Below are positions 47,099 through 55,479 of a stretch of DNA of 64,000 bases, in pieces. This DNA comes from Acidimicrobiaceae bacterium (GTDB lineage: Bacteria > Actinomycetota > Acidimicrobiia > Acidimicrobiales > Ilumatobacteraceae). Numbering within the stretch: position 1 is the first letter of the stretch; every line of letters starts with the position of its first letter. The stretch lies in contig CANFUE010000005.1 of the NCBI GenBank assembly GCA_947450115.1, positions 29,216 to 93,215 of the forward strand, written 5' to 3'. Position numbers and translations under genes: made by a program. Under the pieces are notes generated by a model. The model did not search any database and was not told the origin of the DNA. It worked only from the letters and a program-made list of their open reading frames with translations.

Positions 47099-48262
47099 GT
47101 GAGCCATCTGTGGCCCGCAGAGTCCTTCGAGGTCTCGTATCTGAATGAGATCACGGTTGGCATAGGTCACAGGGTTCGATGGGTCGGCACGCAATTTGAA
47201 CGTACGGAAAATCATCTCGGTGGTATCGACCGCAAGAATGCGACCAATGAGTGGCTCGCCAAGTTTCAAAATGACCTTGATAGTTTCAAGCGCTTGAATG
47301 GACCCGATGATGCCTGGCAACACGCCCAGAACGCCAGCTTCTGCACAACTTGGTGCGAGTTCTGCTGGAGGTGGCTCGGGAACCATGTCGCGGTAAGTAG
47401 GACCTTCGAGTGGATGGAAAACGCTGACCATTCCTTCAAAGCGGAAAATGGAGCCGTGCACCACGGGGATACCCAACTTCACGCTGGCATCGTTCAACAA
47501 GTAGCGGCTCGGGAAGTTGTCGGCACCGTCGACAATGACGTCGTAGCCCGTCATGATGTCCATGATGTTGCTCGCATCGAGTCGCGTGTCGTAGGTAACC
47601 ACGTTGACATCGGGGTTCATGAGCGTAAGTGTCTTTTTTGCACTATCTACTTTGCGATCGCCAATGCGGTCGAGGTTGTGCAAAATTTGACGTTGCAGGT
47701 TTGACGCATCAACCACGTCCATGTCGATGATGCCAATGGTGCCTACGCCTGCTGCAGCAAGGTACAACGCAGCTGGTGAACCAAGACCACCCGCACCGAG
47801 CATGAGCACCTTTGCGCCGAGCAATTTTGCTTGACCTTCAACACCAACTTCTGGCAACAACAAATGGCGCTGGTAACGATTGCGCTGTTCTGGTGTGAGC
47901 GTGACAGGAAGCTTCCAGGTGCGTCCTTCGTCTTTCCATTTACCGAATCCGCCGTCCATGGAAACAACGTTGGTGTATCCCATTTCAGTGAGAGTTTGTG
48001 CGGCAAAAGCACTGCGTACACCGCCGGCGCAATACACCACGACCGGTGCAGCCTTGTCGATGATCTTGCCTTCAATTTGAGCTTCGAGGTGTCCACGAGG
48101 AATATGCAACACATCGGGCAACGCACCTTGGTCGAACTCATCTGGCTCGCGAACATCGAGCACAATGACTCCACCAGCTTGAATGCGCTTTTGCGCTTCA
48201 GCGGTGTCGACCTCGGTAATTTGCGCTTTTGCCTTCGACAGAAGGTCACGGAATGTAGCCAT
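47096..48262 (-). CDS. rhodanese-MoeB fusion, sulfur-carrier adenylyltransferase
   Basis: A 388-residue two-domain protein. N-terminal rhodanese domain with the active loop around Cys78 (VVYCAGGVRS), then a ThiF/MoeB E1-like domain (RYQRHLLLPEVGVEGQ, VLMLGAGGLGSPAALYLAAAGVG, LQRQILH). It activates ThiS/MoaD-like carriers and passes sulfur. In mycobacterial MoeZ the rhodanese domain is C-terminal; here it is N-terminal. The usual zinc-binding CxxC pairs of MoeB are absent (GPTYRDMVPEPP and NPVT at those places); one conserved Cys remains in APSCAEAGVLG. ATG 6 nt after TAGCAT. Confidence 0.92.
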   Translation of the reverse strand: MATFRDLLSKAKAQITEVDTAEAQKRIQAGGVIVLDVREPDEFDQGALPDVLHIPRGHLEAQIEGKIIDKAAPVVVYCAGGVRSAFAAQTLTEMGYTNVVSMDGGFGKWKDEGRTWKLPVTLTPEQRNRYQRHLLLPEVGVEGQAKLLGAKVLMLGAGGLGSPAALYLAAAGVGTIGIIDMDVVDASNLQRQILHNLDRIGDRKVDSAKKTLTLMNPDVNVVTYDTRLDASNIMDIMTGYDVIVDGADNFPSRYLLNDASVKLGIPVVHGSIFRFEGMVSVFHPLEGPTYRDMVPEPPPAELAPSCAEAGVLGVLPGIIGSIQALETIKVILKLGEPLIGRILAVDTTEMIFRTFKLRADPSNPVTYANRDLIQIRDLEGLCGPQMAH

Positions 48263-48268
48263 GCCTAA

Positions 48269-48274
48269 ATGCTA
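48269..48274 (-). promoter_or_regulatory. -10 hexamer of the rhodanese-MoeB gene
   Basis: TAGCAT, 6 nt before the ATG at 48262; leaderless-type spacing. Confidence 0.5.
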
Positions 48275-48315
48275 CCTGATTGGTCGGGTTTCGGCTCGGG
48301 GCAACTTCAGCCCGG

Positions 48316-49068
48316 TCAAGCCACCAGTTGCGGCAAAAGAACGCTGATATCGCCGAGCAGCACCGCATCGGCATAGCGGTCCATCTCGGTGGGCGCGCCG
48401 TTCACAATGATGATTTTTGCGCCCGCTGCTTTTGCCCGAGGCACCGCATTGGCCGCCGGAAACACCGACAAGGTGGAGCCCACAGCAATAAACACATCAC
48501 ACTCTTCACTCACCTGCATGGCACGTGCAATGACTTCAGGTACGAGTGCTTGACCAAAACTAATGGTGTCACTTTTCAAAATGCCACCGCACGATAAACA
48601 CTGCGGATCTTCCTCGCCGTTTCGTACTCGTTCAATGGCGTGCTCCATCGGAAGTCGTTCCTGACAACTCCAACATGCAGTGCGAAACATCGTGCCGTGC
48701 ACTTCAATAACAAGCTCGGGTGAATTTCCTGCACACTGATGGAGCTCATCAATGTTTTGCGTAATGAGCCCGTGCATTTTCCCTTGTTGCTCCAGTTGCA
48801 CCAGCGCGCGGTGACCAGGGTTGGGTTGCGCATTCCAGGCTGGCGAAATGAGTCGATTCTGCCAAGCGATTTTGCGGATCTCTTCATCTTCTAAATAGTG
48901 CTTCAGCGTCGCAACTTTTTCAGCTGCCGGGTTACGTGTCCACACGCCGTTAGGCCCGCGGAAATCGGGAATGCCAGAATCGGTAGAAATGCCGGCGCCC
49001 GTGAGCACGGTGACGCGTTCGGCATCCGCCAGTATTTCTCGAGCATGCGTGAGGAGTTCTTCCGACAT
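48316..49068 (-). CDS. sirtuin NAD-dependent protein deacylase
   Basis: Removes acyl groups from lysines with NAD+. NAD-binding motif TGAGISTDSGIPDFRGPNGVW near residue 22, catalytic His in VIEVHGT after NIDELHQCAG, and four zinc cysteines (CWSCQERL and CLSCGG). 250 residues. It lies 53 nt upstream of the rhodanese-MoeB gene on the same strand and is divergent from a small unknown gene. The target is unknown; acyl-CoA synthetases are common targets. Confidence 0.93.
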   Translation of the reverse strand: MSEELLTHAREILADAERVTVLTGAGISTDSGIPDFRGPNGVWTRNPAAEKVATLKHYLEDEEIRKIAWQNRLISPAWNAQPNPGHRALVQLEQQGKMHGLITQNIDELHQCAGNSPELVIEVHGTMFRTACWSCQERLPMEHAIERVRNGEEDPQCLSCGGILKSDTISFGQALVPEVIARAMQVSEECDVFIAVGSTLSVFPAANAVPRAKAAGAKIIIVNGAPTEMDRYADAVLLGDISVLLPQLVA

Positions 49069-49142
49069 CTCTTCATTCTTACTCTCTTGGGTTCATCAAA
49101 CAATTTGTGTCACCAAGTGCCACACAATGCACACATATAGGC

Positions 49143-49574
49143 ATGAACTCAACAGCAACTGTTCTTCACGATTCCGAAACACTGGTGGTCTACCCATGGC
49201 TCGACCCAGTGGTCGACTCCACTGGCTTCGAGGTACGTAGCGACTATGTCGAGCACTATTGGCTCGGCATACTGGGGCCTACTTCTACCTGGCTTTTGCG
49301 CCGCTTAGTAAGCGGGTTCGACCACTACCCCGATGGCTATGAACTCAACTTGCCAGAAACAGCAGCGGCACTCGGGTTGAATTACCGCACCGACAAAGAG
49401 TGCCCATTCACGCGCGGAATTGACCGGTTGGTGATGTTTGGTGTTGCGCAAAAATACTCTTACGGGCTCGCCGTACGAACACGCATACCTGCATTATCGG
49501 CACGACATGTTCAGCGACTTCCTCAACACTTGCGTGAGAGCCACGCATTGTGGCTTACTAGCGCAACGAGTTAG
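49143..49574 (+). CDS. conserved actinobacterial protein, winged-helix-like
   Basis: A 143-residue protein without signal or membrane segment. The middle part (TWLLRRLVSGFDHYPDGYELNLPETAAALGL) resembles a helix-turn-helix followed by a basic or aromatic wing (RGIDRLVMFGVAQKY). I believe it is a conserved actinobacterial protein of unknown role; I cannot name a family. The start is set at the ATG 49143; an in-frame ATG at 49107 would add 12 residues into the divergent sirtuin spacer. The last 4 nt overlap pepA. Confidence 0.7.
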   Translation: MNSTATVLHDSETLVVYPWLDPVVDSTGFEVRSDYVEHYWLGILGPTSTWLLRRLVSGFDHYPDGYELNLPETAAALGLNYRTDKECPFTRGIDRLVMFGVAQKYSYGLAVRTRIPALSARHVQRLPQHLRESHALWLTSATS

Positions 49575-51031
49575 ACAGGTTTAAAACTGGTAACGGTGTC
49601 GATGAGAAGTCGCGTACCGAATGCTGTTGCACCTCTTTGCATCCAACCATCATCGCCATCAACTTTCATTGGCCCAGCAATATCGAGATGCGCCCATGGC
49701 GTGTTGCCCACAAACTCGCTCAAGAACAAACCTGCAGTAATGGTGCCACCAGCTGGCCCACCAATGTTGCGCATATCGGCAACAGTGGAGTCGAGCAAAC
49801 GACGGTATTCCTTCACCAATGGCAGTTGCCAAATGGGTTCATCAACGCGAGCCGCTGCATCTTCTAGTTGCGCAATGAGCTTGTCGTTGGTTCCTAAAAC
49901 GCCAGCAACTTTTTCGCCGAGTGCTACCAAGCAGGCCCCGGTGAGCGTTGCAATATTGATAATTGCCGATGGCTTGAGTTCAGCAGCAAGCGAGAGCCCG
50001 TCGGCCAAAATGAGGCGACCTTCGGCATCGGTGTTGTGAATTTCTACCGTTTTGCCATTGCGCATGGTGAGTACGTCGCCAAGCTTTAACGCGCTACCTG
50101 AAGGCATGTTGTCGGTGCACATGAGAAATGCGGTGACCCGCGTTTGGCATTTCAAAGCACTGAGTGTGCTCATGGTGGCCAACACTGCAGCGGCACCACT
50201 CATGTCCATCTTCATCACTGCATGTGATGGGTCGGAAGGCTTCAAGCTGATGCCACCCGAGTCGTACATAACACCCTTGCCGACAAGCACAACGTGTTGC
50301 TTTTTGCCTGCGCCTTTGGGGTTGTACGACAACTTCACCATGCGAGGTGGCTCAATGCTTCCCTGGTTCACACCAATGATTCCGCCGCAACCCATTTGAA
50401 TGAGTTCTTCTTTGTTGTACACGGTGATGTCGAGGCCAGTTTGTGCGGCAATTTCTTGTGCCTTTTCAGCAAAGTGACGAGCTGTGAGATACGCAGGCGG
50501 CATGTTTGCAAAATCGCGTGCGGTGCATACTGCATTGGCAATAACTGCTCCGTCTTTCACTCCACGTGCAATTGCTGCTGCATTAGCTGCAGTTGCCACT
50601 AGCACCACTTCTCGTAACGGTGAAGCGAAATTTTTGTCGCTCTTCAATGCGCTGTAGCGATGCGTTGCAAGTTGAATGCCCTCAACAACCGCTTGTGCAA
50701 TGTTTGCCTTGTTGCCACGACCCAAGTTGACAAGCGTGGTCGACAAACTTTCTACTTTGCCCGCAGCGCGAGCAAAGGCCGCAGCCGCTTTACGAGCATC
50801 GTTTGCAGTTAAAGAATTTCCTGCGCCAACGCCAATGGCTACAACAACAGATGCGCCTCCTAAACCGTGTAGCACCAACGTTTGACCCACTCGGCCGTCG
50901 AAGCCTCGCTCGGCTAACTGCTTACGATTGAGACCGATTTTTGGAGATACTGGGCCATCGGAGCCAACTGGCACACCAATGGCGTCTGCTTGTGAACGAG
51001 ATGAGGTGGAAACGCTGAATTGAATAGTCAC
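49571..51031 (-). CDS. pepA: cytosol (leucyl) aminopeptidase
   Basis: Di-metal M17 aminopeptidase that removes N-terminal residues, also a DNA-binding recombination accessory in some bacteria. Metal-binding VGKGVMYDSGGISLKPSD and the signature NTDAEGRLILADGL are intact. 486 residues, with a C-terminal GTITAGLFLSEFVGNTPWAHLDIAG. GTG start at 51031, 6 nt after TAGACT, whose TAG is the stop codon of the upstream adenosyltransferase gene. Confidence 0.95.
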   Translation of the reverse strand: MTIQFSVSTSSRSQADAIGVPVGSDGPVSPKIGLNRKQLAERGFDGRVGQTLVLHGLGGASVVVAIGVGAGNSLTANDARKAAAAFARAAGKVESLSTTLVNLGRGNKANIAQAVVEGIQLATHRYSALKSDKNFASPLREVVLVATAANAAAIARGVKDGAVIANAVCTARDFANMPPAYLTARHFAEKAQEIAAQTGLDITVYNKEELIQMGCGGIIGVNQGSIEPPRMVKLSYNPKGAGKKQHVVLVGKGVMYDSGGISLKPSDPSHAVMKMDMSGAAAVLATMSTLSALKCQTRVTAFLMCTDNMPSGSALKLGDVLTMRNGKTVEIHNTDAEGRLILADGLSLAAELKPSAIINIATLTGACLVALGEKVAGVLGTNDKLIAQLEDAAARVDEPIWQLPLVKEYRRLLDSTVADMRNIGGPAGGTITAGLFLSEFVGNTPWAHLDIAGPMKVDGDDGWMQRGATAFGTRLLIDTVTSFKPV

Positions 51032-51037
51032 ATGCGA

Positions 51038-51043
51038 AGTCTA
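51038..51043 (-). promoter_or_regulatory. -10 hexamer of pepA, built on a stop codon
   Basis: TAGACT 6 nt before the GTG at 51031; its TAG is the stop of the adenosyltransferase gene. Confidence 0.45.
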
Positions 51044-51604
51044 AACGCTGCGCACAGGGCGACTCGTACCCTCTTGCCAACGTGCCATGGTCCACAACAA
51101 ATCGGACATGCGGTTGAGGTACGGCACAACATGCGAAGGTGATGGTGCAGCAGCTAGCGAATGACGTTCTGCACGGCGCACAACGGTGCGCGCAAGGTCG
51201 AGCCATGCTGACACAGGGTGCTCGCCAGGAACCACGAACTCTGTGGGGTGTTCAAATTGCGTATCGAGTTGGTCGATGAGTTGTTCCATCTTGGTCACCA
51301 TTTCGGCTGACACACATGATTTTTCCGGAACCAATTTGTGACGATTCTCTGGCAATGTGGCAAGTTCAGCCATGAGCACCCACAAGTCGCGCATAAATGG
51401 CTCGAGCATGGTGACAACTTCTTGTGAACGAGCATCGCCTGTGTTATTGACTGCAGCGCTACGAGCTAACCCCAGTACGGCTTGTGCCTCGTCGACGGTG
51501 CCATAGGCGCGCGGTAGCGCTGAGTCTTTGGGCACCCTTCCTCCATAAAAGAGGCCAGTAGTGCCATCGTCGCCATCACGTGTGTAGATCGGTTCGCGTG
51601 CCAT
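51041..51604 (-). CDS. PduO-type cob(I)alamin adenosyltransferase
   Basis: Adds the 5'-deoxyadenosyl group to cob(I)alamin, making adenosylcobalamin. The N-terminus IYTRDGDDGTTGLFYGGRVPKD is the ATP loop of this family, and the signature RTVVRRAERHSL with a terminal NRMSDLLWTMARW is present. 187 residues from the ATG at 51604. An in-frame TTG at 51613 is a weaker start. Divergent from cobalamin-dependent metH (56 nt), and MeaB at 9 kb uses the same cofactor, so cobalamin use is well represented. Confidence 0.93.
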   Translation of the reverse strand: MAREPIYTRDGDDGTTGLFYGGRVPKDSALPRAYGTVDEAQAVLGLARSAAVNNTGDARSQEVVTMLEPFMRDLWVLMAELATLPENRHKLVPEKSCVSAEMVTKMEQLIDQLDTQFEHPTEFVVPGEHPVSAWLDLARTVVRRAERHSLAAAPSPSHVVPYLNRMSDLLWTMARWQEGTSRPVRSV

Positions 51605-51612
51605 TTGCCTCA

Positions 51613-51618
51613 ACGCTA
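51613..51618 (-). promoter_or_regulatory. -10 hexamer of the adenosyltransferase gene
   Basis: TAGCGT, 8 nt before the ATG at 51604. Confidence 0.4.
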
Positions 51619-51669
51619 GTGCGGGAGAGTCGTGAGCACCTGATCCTGTGCAGATAACTTGTAAGGAAC

Positions 51670-54600
51670 ATGAAAAGACAGACTTATCTTCAGGCCGTGA
51701 ACGAACGCGTCATTGTATTTGACGGCGCCTTTGGCACATTTGTACAAGACCTCGATCTTGGACCTGACGACTTTGGTGGCGCCTCACTTGAAGGCTGCAA
51801 CGAGATGCTCTGCCTCACTCGACCCGATGTCATTCGTTCCATGCACGACGCATTTCTCAAAGTAGGCGTCGATGCAATTGAAACCGCCAGCTTCGGATCT
51901 TTCTCAACTGTTCTTACTGAATACGCCATTCCCGAAAAGTCATATGAGCTCAATGTTGCTGCAGCATCACTTGCTCGCGAAATGGCAAGTAGTTATGAGT
52001 CCGACGGGCGCAGTCGCTTTGTTGCAGGCTCAATGGGCCCCGGAACCAAACTGCCCAGCCTCGGACACATTGGTTTTGCCGAACTACGCGATTCCTATGT
52101 AGAACAAGCACGCGGACTTCTCGATGGCGGTTCAGACCTTTTCCTCATTGAAACCTGCATGGACTTGCTGCAAATTAAGGCCGCAATGCAAGCATGTCGC
52201 CAAGCGATGAAAATCGTTGGTCGTGAAATTCCTATTCAGGTGCAAGTAACTATGGAAACAACGGGCCGCATGTTGGTGGGCACTGAAATTGGTGCAGCAC
52301 TTGTTGCATTGGAAGCGATGCGCCCCGACGTGATTGGCATTAACTGCGCAACTGGCCCCGCTGAAATGCAAGAGCACTTGCGTCACCTCTCACAACACTC
52401 ACCTATTCCTATTTCTGTCTTGCCCAATGCCGGCTTGCCTAGTGTTTTAAATGGCCGCACGCATTACGACCTCACGCCTGCCGAACTCGCGTCGTACCAC
52501 AAGCACCACGTAGAAGATTTAGGCATTGGCATTGTGGGTGGTTGTTGCGGCACTACCCCGGAACACCTACGCCAGGTAGTTGAAGCAGTACGCAACCTCA
52601 CACCTGCTCCACGTCACTTCACCTTTGAGCCAGCACTTACTTCTTTGTATTCGTCGGTGCCCATTGTTCAAGACAATTCATTTCTCATTATTGGCGAGCG
52701 CACCAACACCAATGGTTCACGGGCATTTCGCGACCTCATGCTGGCGAGCGACTGGGACGGCTGCACCAAAATGGGTGCCGAACAAATTCGTGAAGGCGCA
52801 CACGTTATTGACGTCTGCGTTGACTATGTAGGACGCGACGGTACTGTCGACATGAACTCCATTGCCAGCAGGTTCGGCTCACAGGTGAGCGTTCCACTGG
52901 TATTCGACAGCACTGAACCACAGGTAATGGAAGCTGGCCTCGTGCATAGCGGTGGACGTGGCGTATTGAACTCAGCCAACCTTGAAGACGGTGAAGCACC
53001 CGGCAGCCGTCTCGACCGTGTTTTTACTCTTGCCCGCGACTACGGATGTGCAGTCATTTGCTTGCTCATCGACGAACGTGGTCAGGCCCGTGATGTTGAG
53101 TGGAAAATGGAAGTTGCGCATCGCCTCAACAAAATTGCCACCGAGCGCTACGGCTTACGTTCATCTGACCTCATCTTCGACGCACTCACCTTTCCTATTG
53201 GTACCGGCGACAAAGACTTACGTCGCGATGGCTTGGCAACAATGGAAGCCATTCGCCGTATTAAAGAAGAAATTCCTGGCGCGTTCACCACACTTGGTTT
53301 GTCGAATGTCAGCTTTGGTTTGAAGCCCGCGTTACGCCAAGTACTGAACAGTGTCTTTCTTGCCGAATGCACAGCTATTGGCCTCGACTCGGCAATTGTA
53401 CATGCGAGCAAAATTTTACCGCTCTCGCGTATTCCCGAAGAACAAAAAGAAGTGTGCCGTGCGCTCATCTATGACGAAGAAATCAACGGCGAAAACGCAT
53501 TGAATGTCTTGCTGCGTCTCTTCGAAGATGTGCAGTCGGTTGATGCAGTGAAAGAAGACCGTAGCGACTGGACACTTGAGCGCATTTTGAAGCAACGCAT
53601 TATTGATGCAGAGCGTGACGGCCTCACCGACGACCTCAACACCGCCATGGCGCAAGGCATTCCACCGCTCGACATCATTAACAACATCTTGCTTGAAGGT
53701 ATGAAAGTTGTTGGTGAGTTGTTTGGTTCAGGCCAAATGCAATTGCCGTTTGTTTTGCAAAGCGCAGAAACAATGAAAACTGCAGTTGCTCACCTTGAAC
53801 CCTTCATGGAAAAAATTGATGGGCAAACCTCTAAGGGTCGCCTTGTTCTCGCCACTGTGAAAGGTGACGTGCACGACATTGGCAAGAACTTGGTCGACAT
53901 CATTTGCACCAACAATGGCTATGAAGTGGTGAACATGGGCATCAAAGTGTCTATTGCCGACATGATTGCCAAAGTTCAAGAAGTGAACGCCGACGCACTC
54001 GGTATGAGCGGCCTCTTAGTAAAGAGCACGCTCATCATGCGCGAAAACTTGCAAGAGTTGAACGCTGTTGGGCTATCTGAAATTCCTGTCATTTTGGGCG
54101 GTGCTGCACTCACACGTACATACGTAGAGAAAGATCTGCGGGAAATATACGACGGTCGCGTGTTCTATGGTCGCGATGCCTTCGAAGGTCTCTACACGCT
54201 CGACAAAATTATGTCTATCAAGCGCGATGGCGTGGTTGACCCCGATTTCGGACGCATCCCTAGTGGTCGCGTACTTCCCGATCGCAATAAAGCGGAACGA
54301 GTAGAAGTAGAACTTCCGCATCGCTCGCCAGATGCTGCTACCGACAACCCTGTGTTCACCCCGCCATTCCTAGGTTCCAAAGTGGTGAAAGGTTTAGCAA
54401 TCGACGACATTGCTGCCTACATCAACGAAACTGCAATCTTCCGTAACCAGTGGCAGTTCCGCCCTGAAAACGGAGAGACCGATGAGCAATTTAAAGATCG
54501 CTTGCGCCCACTTTTGCGTGAACAGTTAAGCAATGCCAAAACAAGTGGCGTGTTGTTGCCACAGGTGGTGTACGGCTACTTCCCTGTGAATGCCGACGGC

Positions 54601-55146
54601 ACCGACCTTGTGGTGTACACCGACGACACTCGCACCACTGAACAATGTCGCTTCCACTACCCACGTCAACGCGAAGAACCTTTCCTCTGCATTGCCGACT
54701 TCTTCCGCAGTGTTGAGTCGGGCGAAAAAGACTATGCGGCGTTCCACATTGTGACCATGGGTAATGCGGTCAGTGAAATGGCAGCCGAACTCTTTGAACA
54801 GAACAAGTACCAGGACTACCTCATCTTGCACGGCCTCGGTGTGGAAATGGCCGAAGCACTTGCCGAATACTGGCACCATCGCATTCGTTCCGAATGGGGT
54901 TTTGCCGACGAAGACGGCCCATCACTCCATGGGCTTTTCCGCCAGCAATATCGCGGAGGTCGCTACTCGTGGGGCTACCCCGCCTGCCCGGAACTAGAAG
55001 ACAACGCAACAGTGGCTGCGCTACTTGAAGCAGGACGACTGGGCATTGAAGTGAGCGAAGAAACCGGCTGGCAATATCAACCAGAGCAAACAACTTCAGC
55101 AATCATTTGCCATCATCCTCGCGCAAAGTACTTCGTCGCCCGCTAA
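51670..55146 (+). CDS. metH: cobalamin-dependent methionine synthase
   Basis: Makes methionine from homocysteine with methyltetrahydrofolate. Full four-module protein, 1158 residues. In order: homocysteine/zinc domain (GGCCGTTPEHL supplies two zinc cysteines, INCATGP the third); pterin domain (IIGERTNTNGSRAFRDLM, LSNVSFGL); cap plus cobalamin domain with cobalt-ligand His735 (DVHDIGKNLVD); and activation domain at the C-terminus (HGLGVEMAEALAEYWHHRIR, ending RAKYFVAR). AAGGA lies shortly before the ATG. I see no cobalamin or SAM riboswitch; the 56-nt spacer is too short for one. Confidence 0.98.
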   Translation: MKRQTYLQAVNERVIVFDGAFGTFVQDLDLGPDDFGGASLEGCNEMLCLTRPDVIRSMHDAFLKVGVDAIETASFGSFSTVLTEYAIPEKSYELNVAAASLAREMASSYESDGRSRFVAGSMGPGTKLPSLGHIGFAELRDSYVEQARGLLDGGSDLFLIETCMDLLQIKAAMQACRQAMKIVGREIPIQVQVTMETTGRMLVGTEIGAALVALEAMRPDVIGINCATGPAEMQEHLRHLSQHSPIPISVLPNAGLPSVLNGRTHYDLTPAELASYHKHHVEDLGIGIVGGCCGTTPEHLRQVVEAVRNLTPAPRHFTFEPALTSLYSSVPIVQDNSFLIIGERTNTNGSRAFRDLMLASDWDGCTKMGAEQIREGAHVIDVCVDYVGRDGTVDMNSIASRFGSQVSVPLVFDSTEPQVMEAGLVHSGGRGVLNSANLEDGEAPGSRLDRVFTLARDYGCAVICLLIDERGQARDVEWKMEVAHRLNKIATERYGLRSSDLIFDALTFPIGTGDKDLRRDGLATMEAIRRIKEEIPGAFTTLGLSNVSFGLKPALRQVLNSVFLAECTAIGLDSAIVHASKILPLSRIPEEQKEVCRALIYDEEINGENALNVLLRLFEDVQSVDAVKEDRSDWTLERILKQRIIDAERDGLTDDLNTAMAQGIPPLDIINNILLEGMKVVGELFGSGQMQLPFVLQSAETMKTAVAHLEPFMEKIDGQTSKGRLVLATVKGDVHDIGKNLVDIICTNNGYEVVNMGIKVSIADMIAKVQEVNADALGMSGLLVKSTLIMRENLQELNAVGLSEIPVILGGAALTRTYVEKDLREIYDGRVFYGRDAFEGLYTLDKIMSIKRDGVVDPDFGRIPSGRVLPDRNKAERVEVELPHRSPDAATDNPVFTPPFLGSKVVKGLAIDDIAAYINETAIFRNQWQFRPENGETDEQFKDRLRPLLREQLSNAKTSGVLLPQVVYGYFPVNADGTDLVVYTDDTRTTEQCRFHYPRQREEPFLCIADFFRSVESGEKDYAAFHIVTMGNAVSEMAAELFEQNKYQDYLILHGLGVEMAEALAEYWHHRIRSEWGFADEDGPSLHGLFRQQYRGGRYSWGYPACPELEDNATVAALLEAGRLGIEVSEETGWQYQPEQTTSAIICHHPRAKYFVAR

Positions 55147-55149
55147 GTT
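55144..55149 (+). promoter_or_regulatory. -10 hexamer of the DUF805 gene, built on a stop codon
   Basis: TAAGTT 6 nt before the ATG at 55156; its TAA is the stop codon of metH. Confidence 0.45.
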
Positions 55150-55155
55150 CGTTTC

Positions 55156-55479
55156 ATGCCTATTGTCACCGCAGTCAAACTTGGTTTTTTAAACTACGTC
55201 AATTACAAAGGTCGTGCTCGGCGCGGCGATTTCTGGTGGTGGTTTCTTTTTACCGTCGTGGCACAATTCTTAGTAAGTGGCGTCAGTGCTACTGCTGGAA
55301 ATTTATTCTCAACAGCAATCGTCTTGCCACAAATTATGTTCGGTATTCGCCGTATGCATGACGTAGATAAACGAGGTTGGTGGATCCTCTTCCCCATTGT
55401 GAATATCATCTTTTGGGCACAGCCTGGCGATGGTGCAAGCAATCGCTTTGGGCCACCGGCCCCTCCTGCCAATTTCTAA
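55156..55479 (+). CDS. DUF805 family small membrane protein
   Basis: A 107-residue protein with three to four membrane helices. Its pattern NYVNYKGRARRGDFWWWFLFTVVAQ at the N-terminus, then IMFGIRRMHDVDKRGWWILFPIVNIIFWAQPGD, is diagnostic of DUF805 (YhaH-like). The function is unknown. The last 4 nt overlap the convergent ABC transporter gene. Confidence 0.93.
   Translation: MPIVTAVKLGFLNYVNYKGRARRGDFWWWFLFTVVAQFLVSGVSATAGNLFSTAIVLPQIMFGIRRMHDVDKRGWWILFPIVNIIFWAQPGDGASNRFGPPAPPANF

Noticed and set aside
46766..47704. A 312-codon forward open frame across glf and the moeB-like gene
   Set aside because: It is antisense to two well-supported genes, and the composition (His, Trp, Cys and Asn-rich) is typical of a shadow frame.
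51614..51669. Cobalamin or SAM riboswitch before metH
   Set aside because: The divergent spacer is only 56 nt and shows no B12-box-like or SAM-riboswitch-like element.
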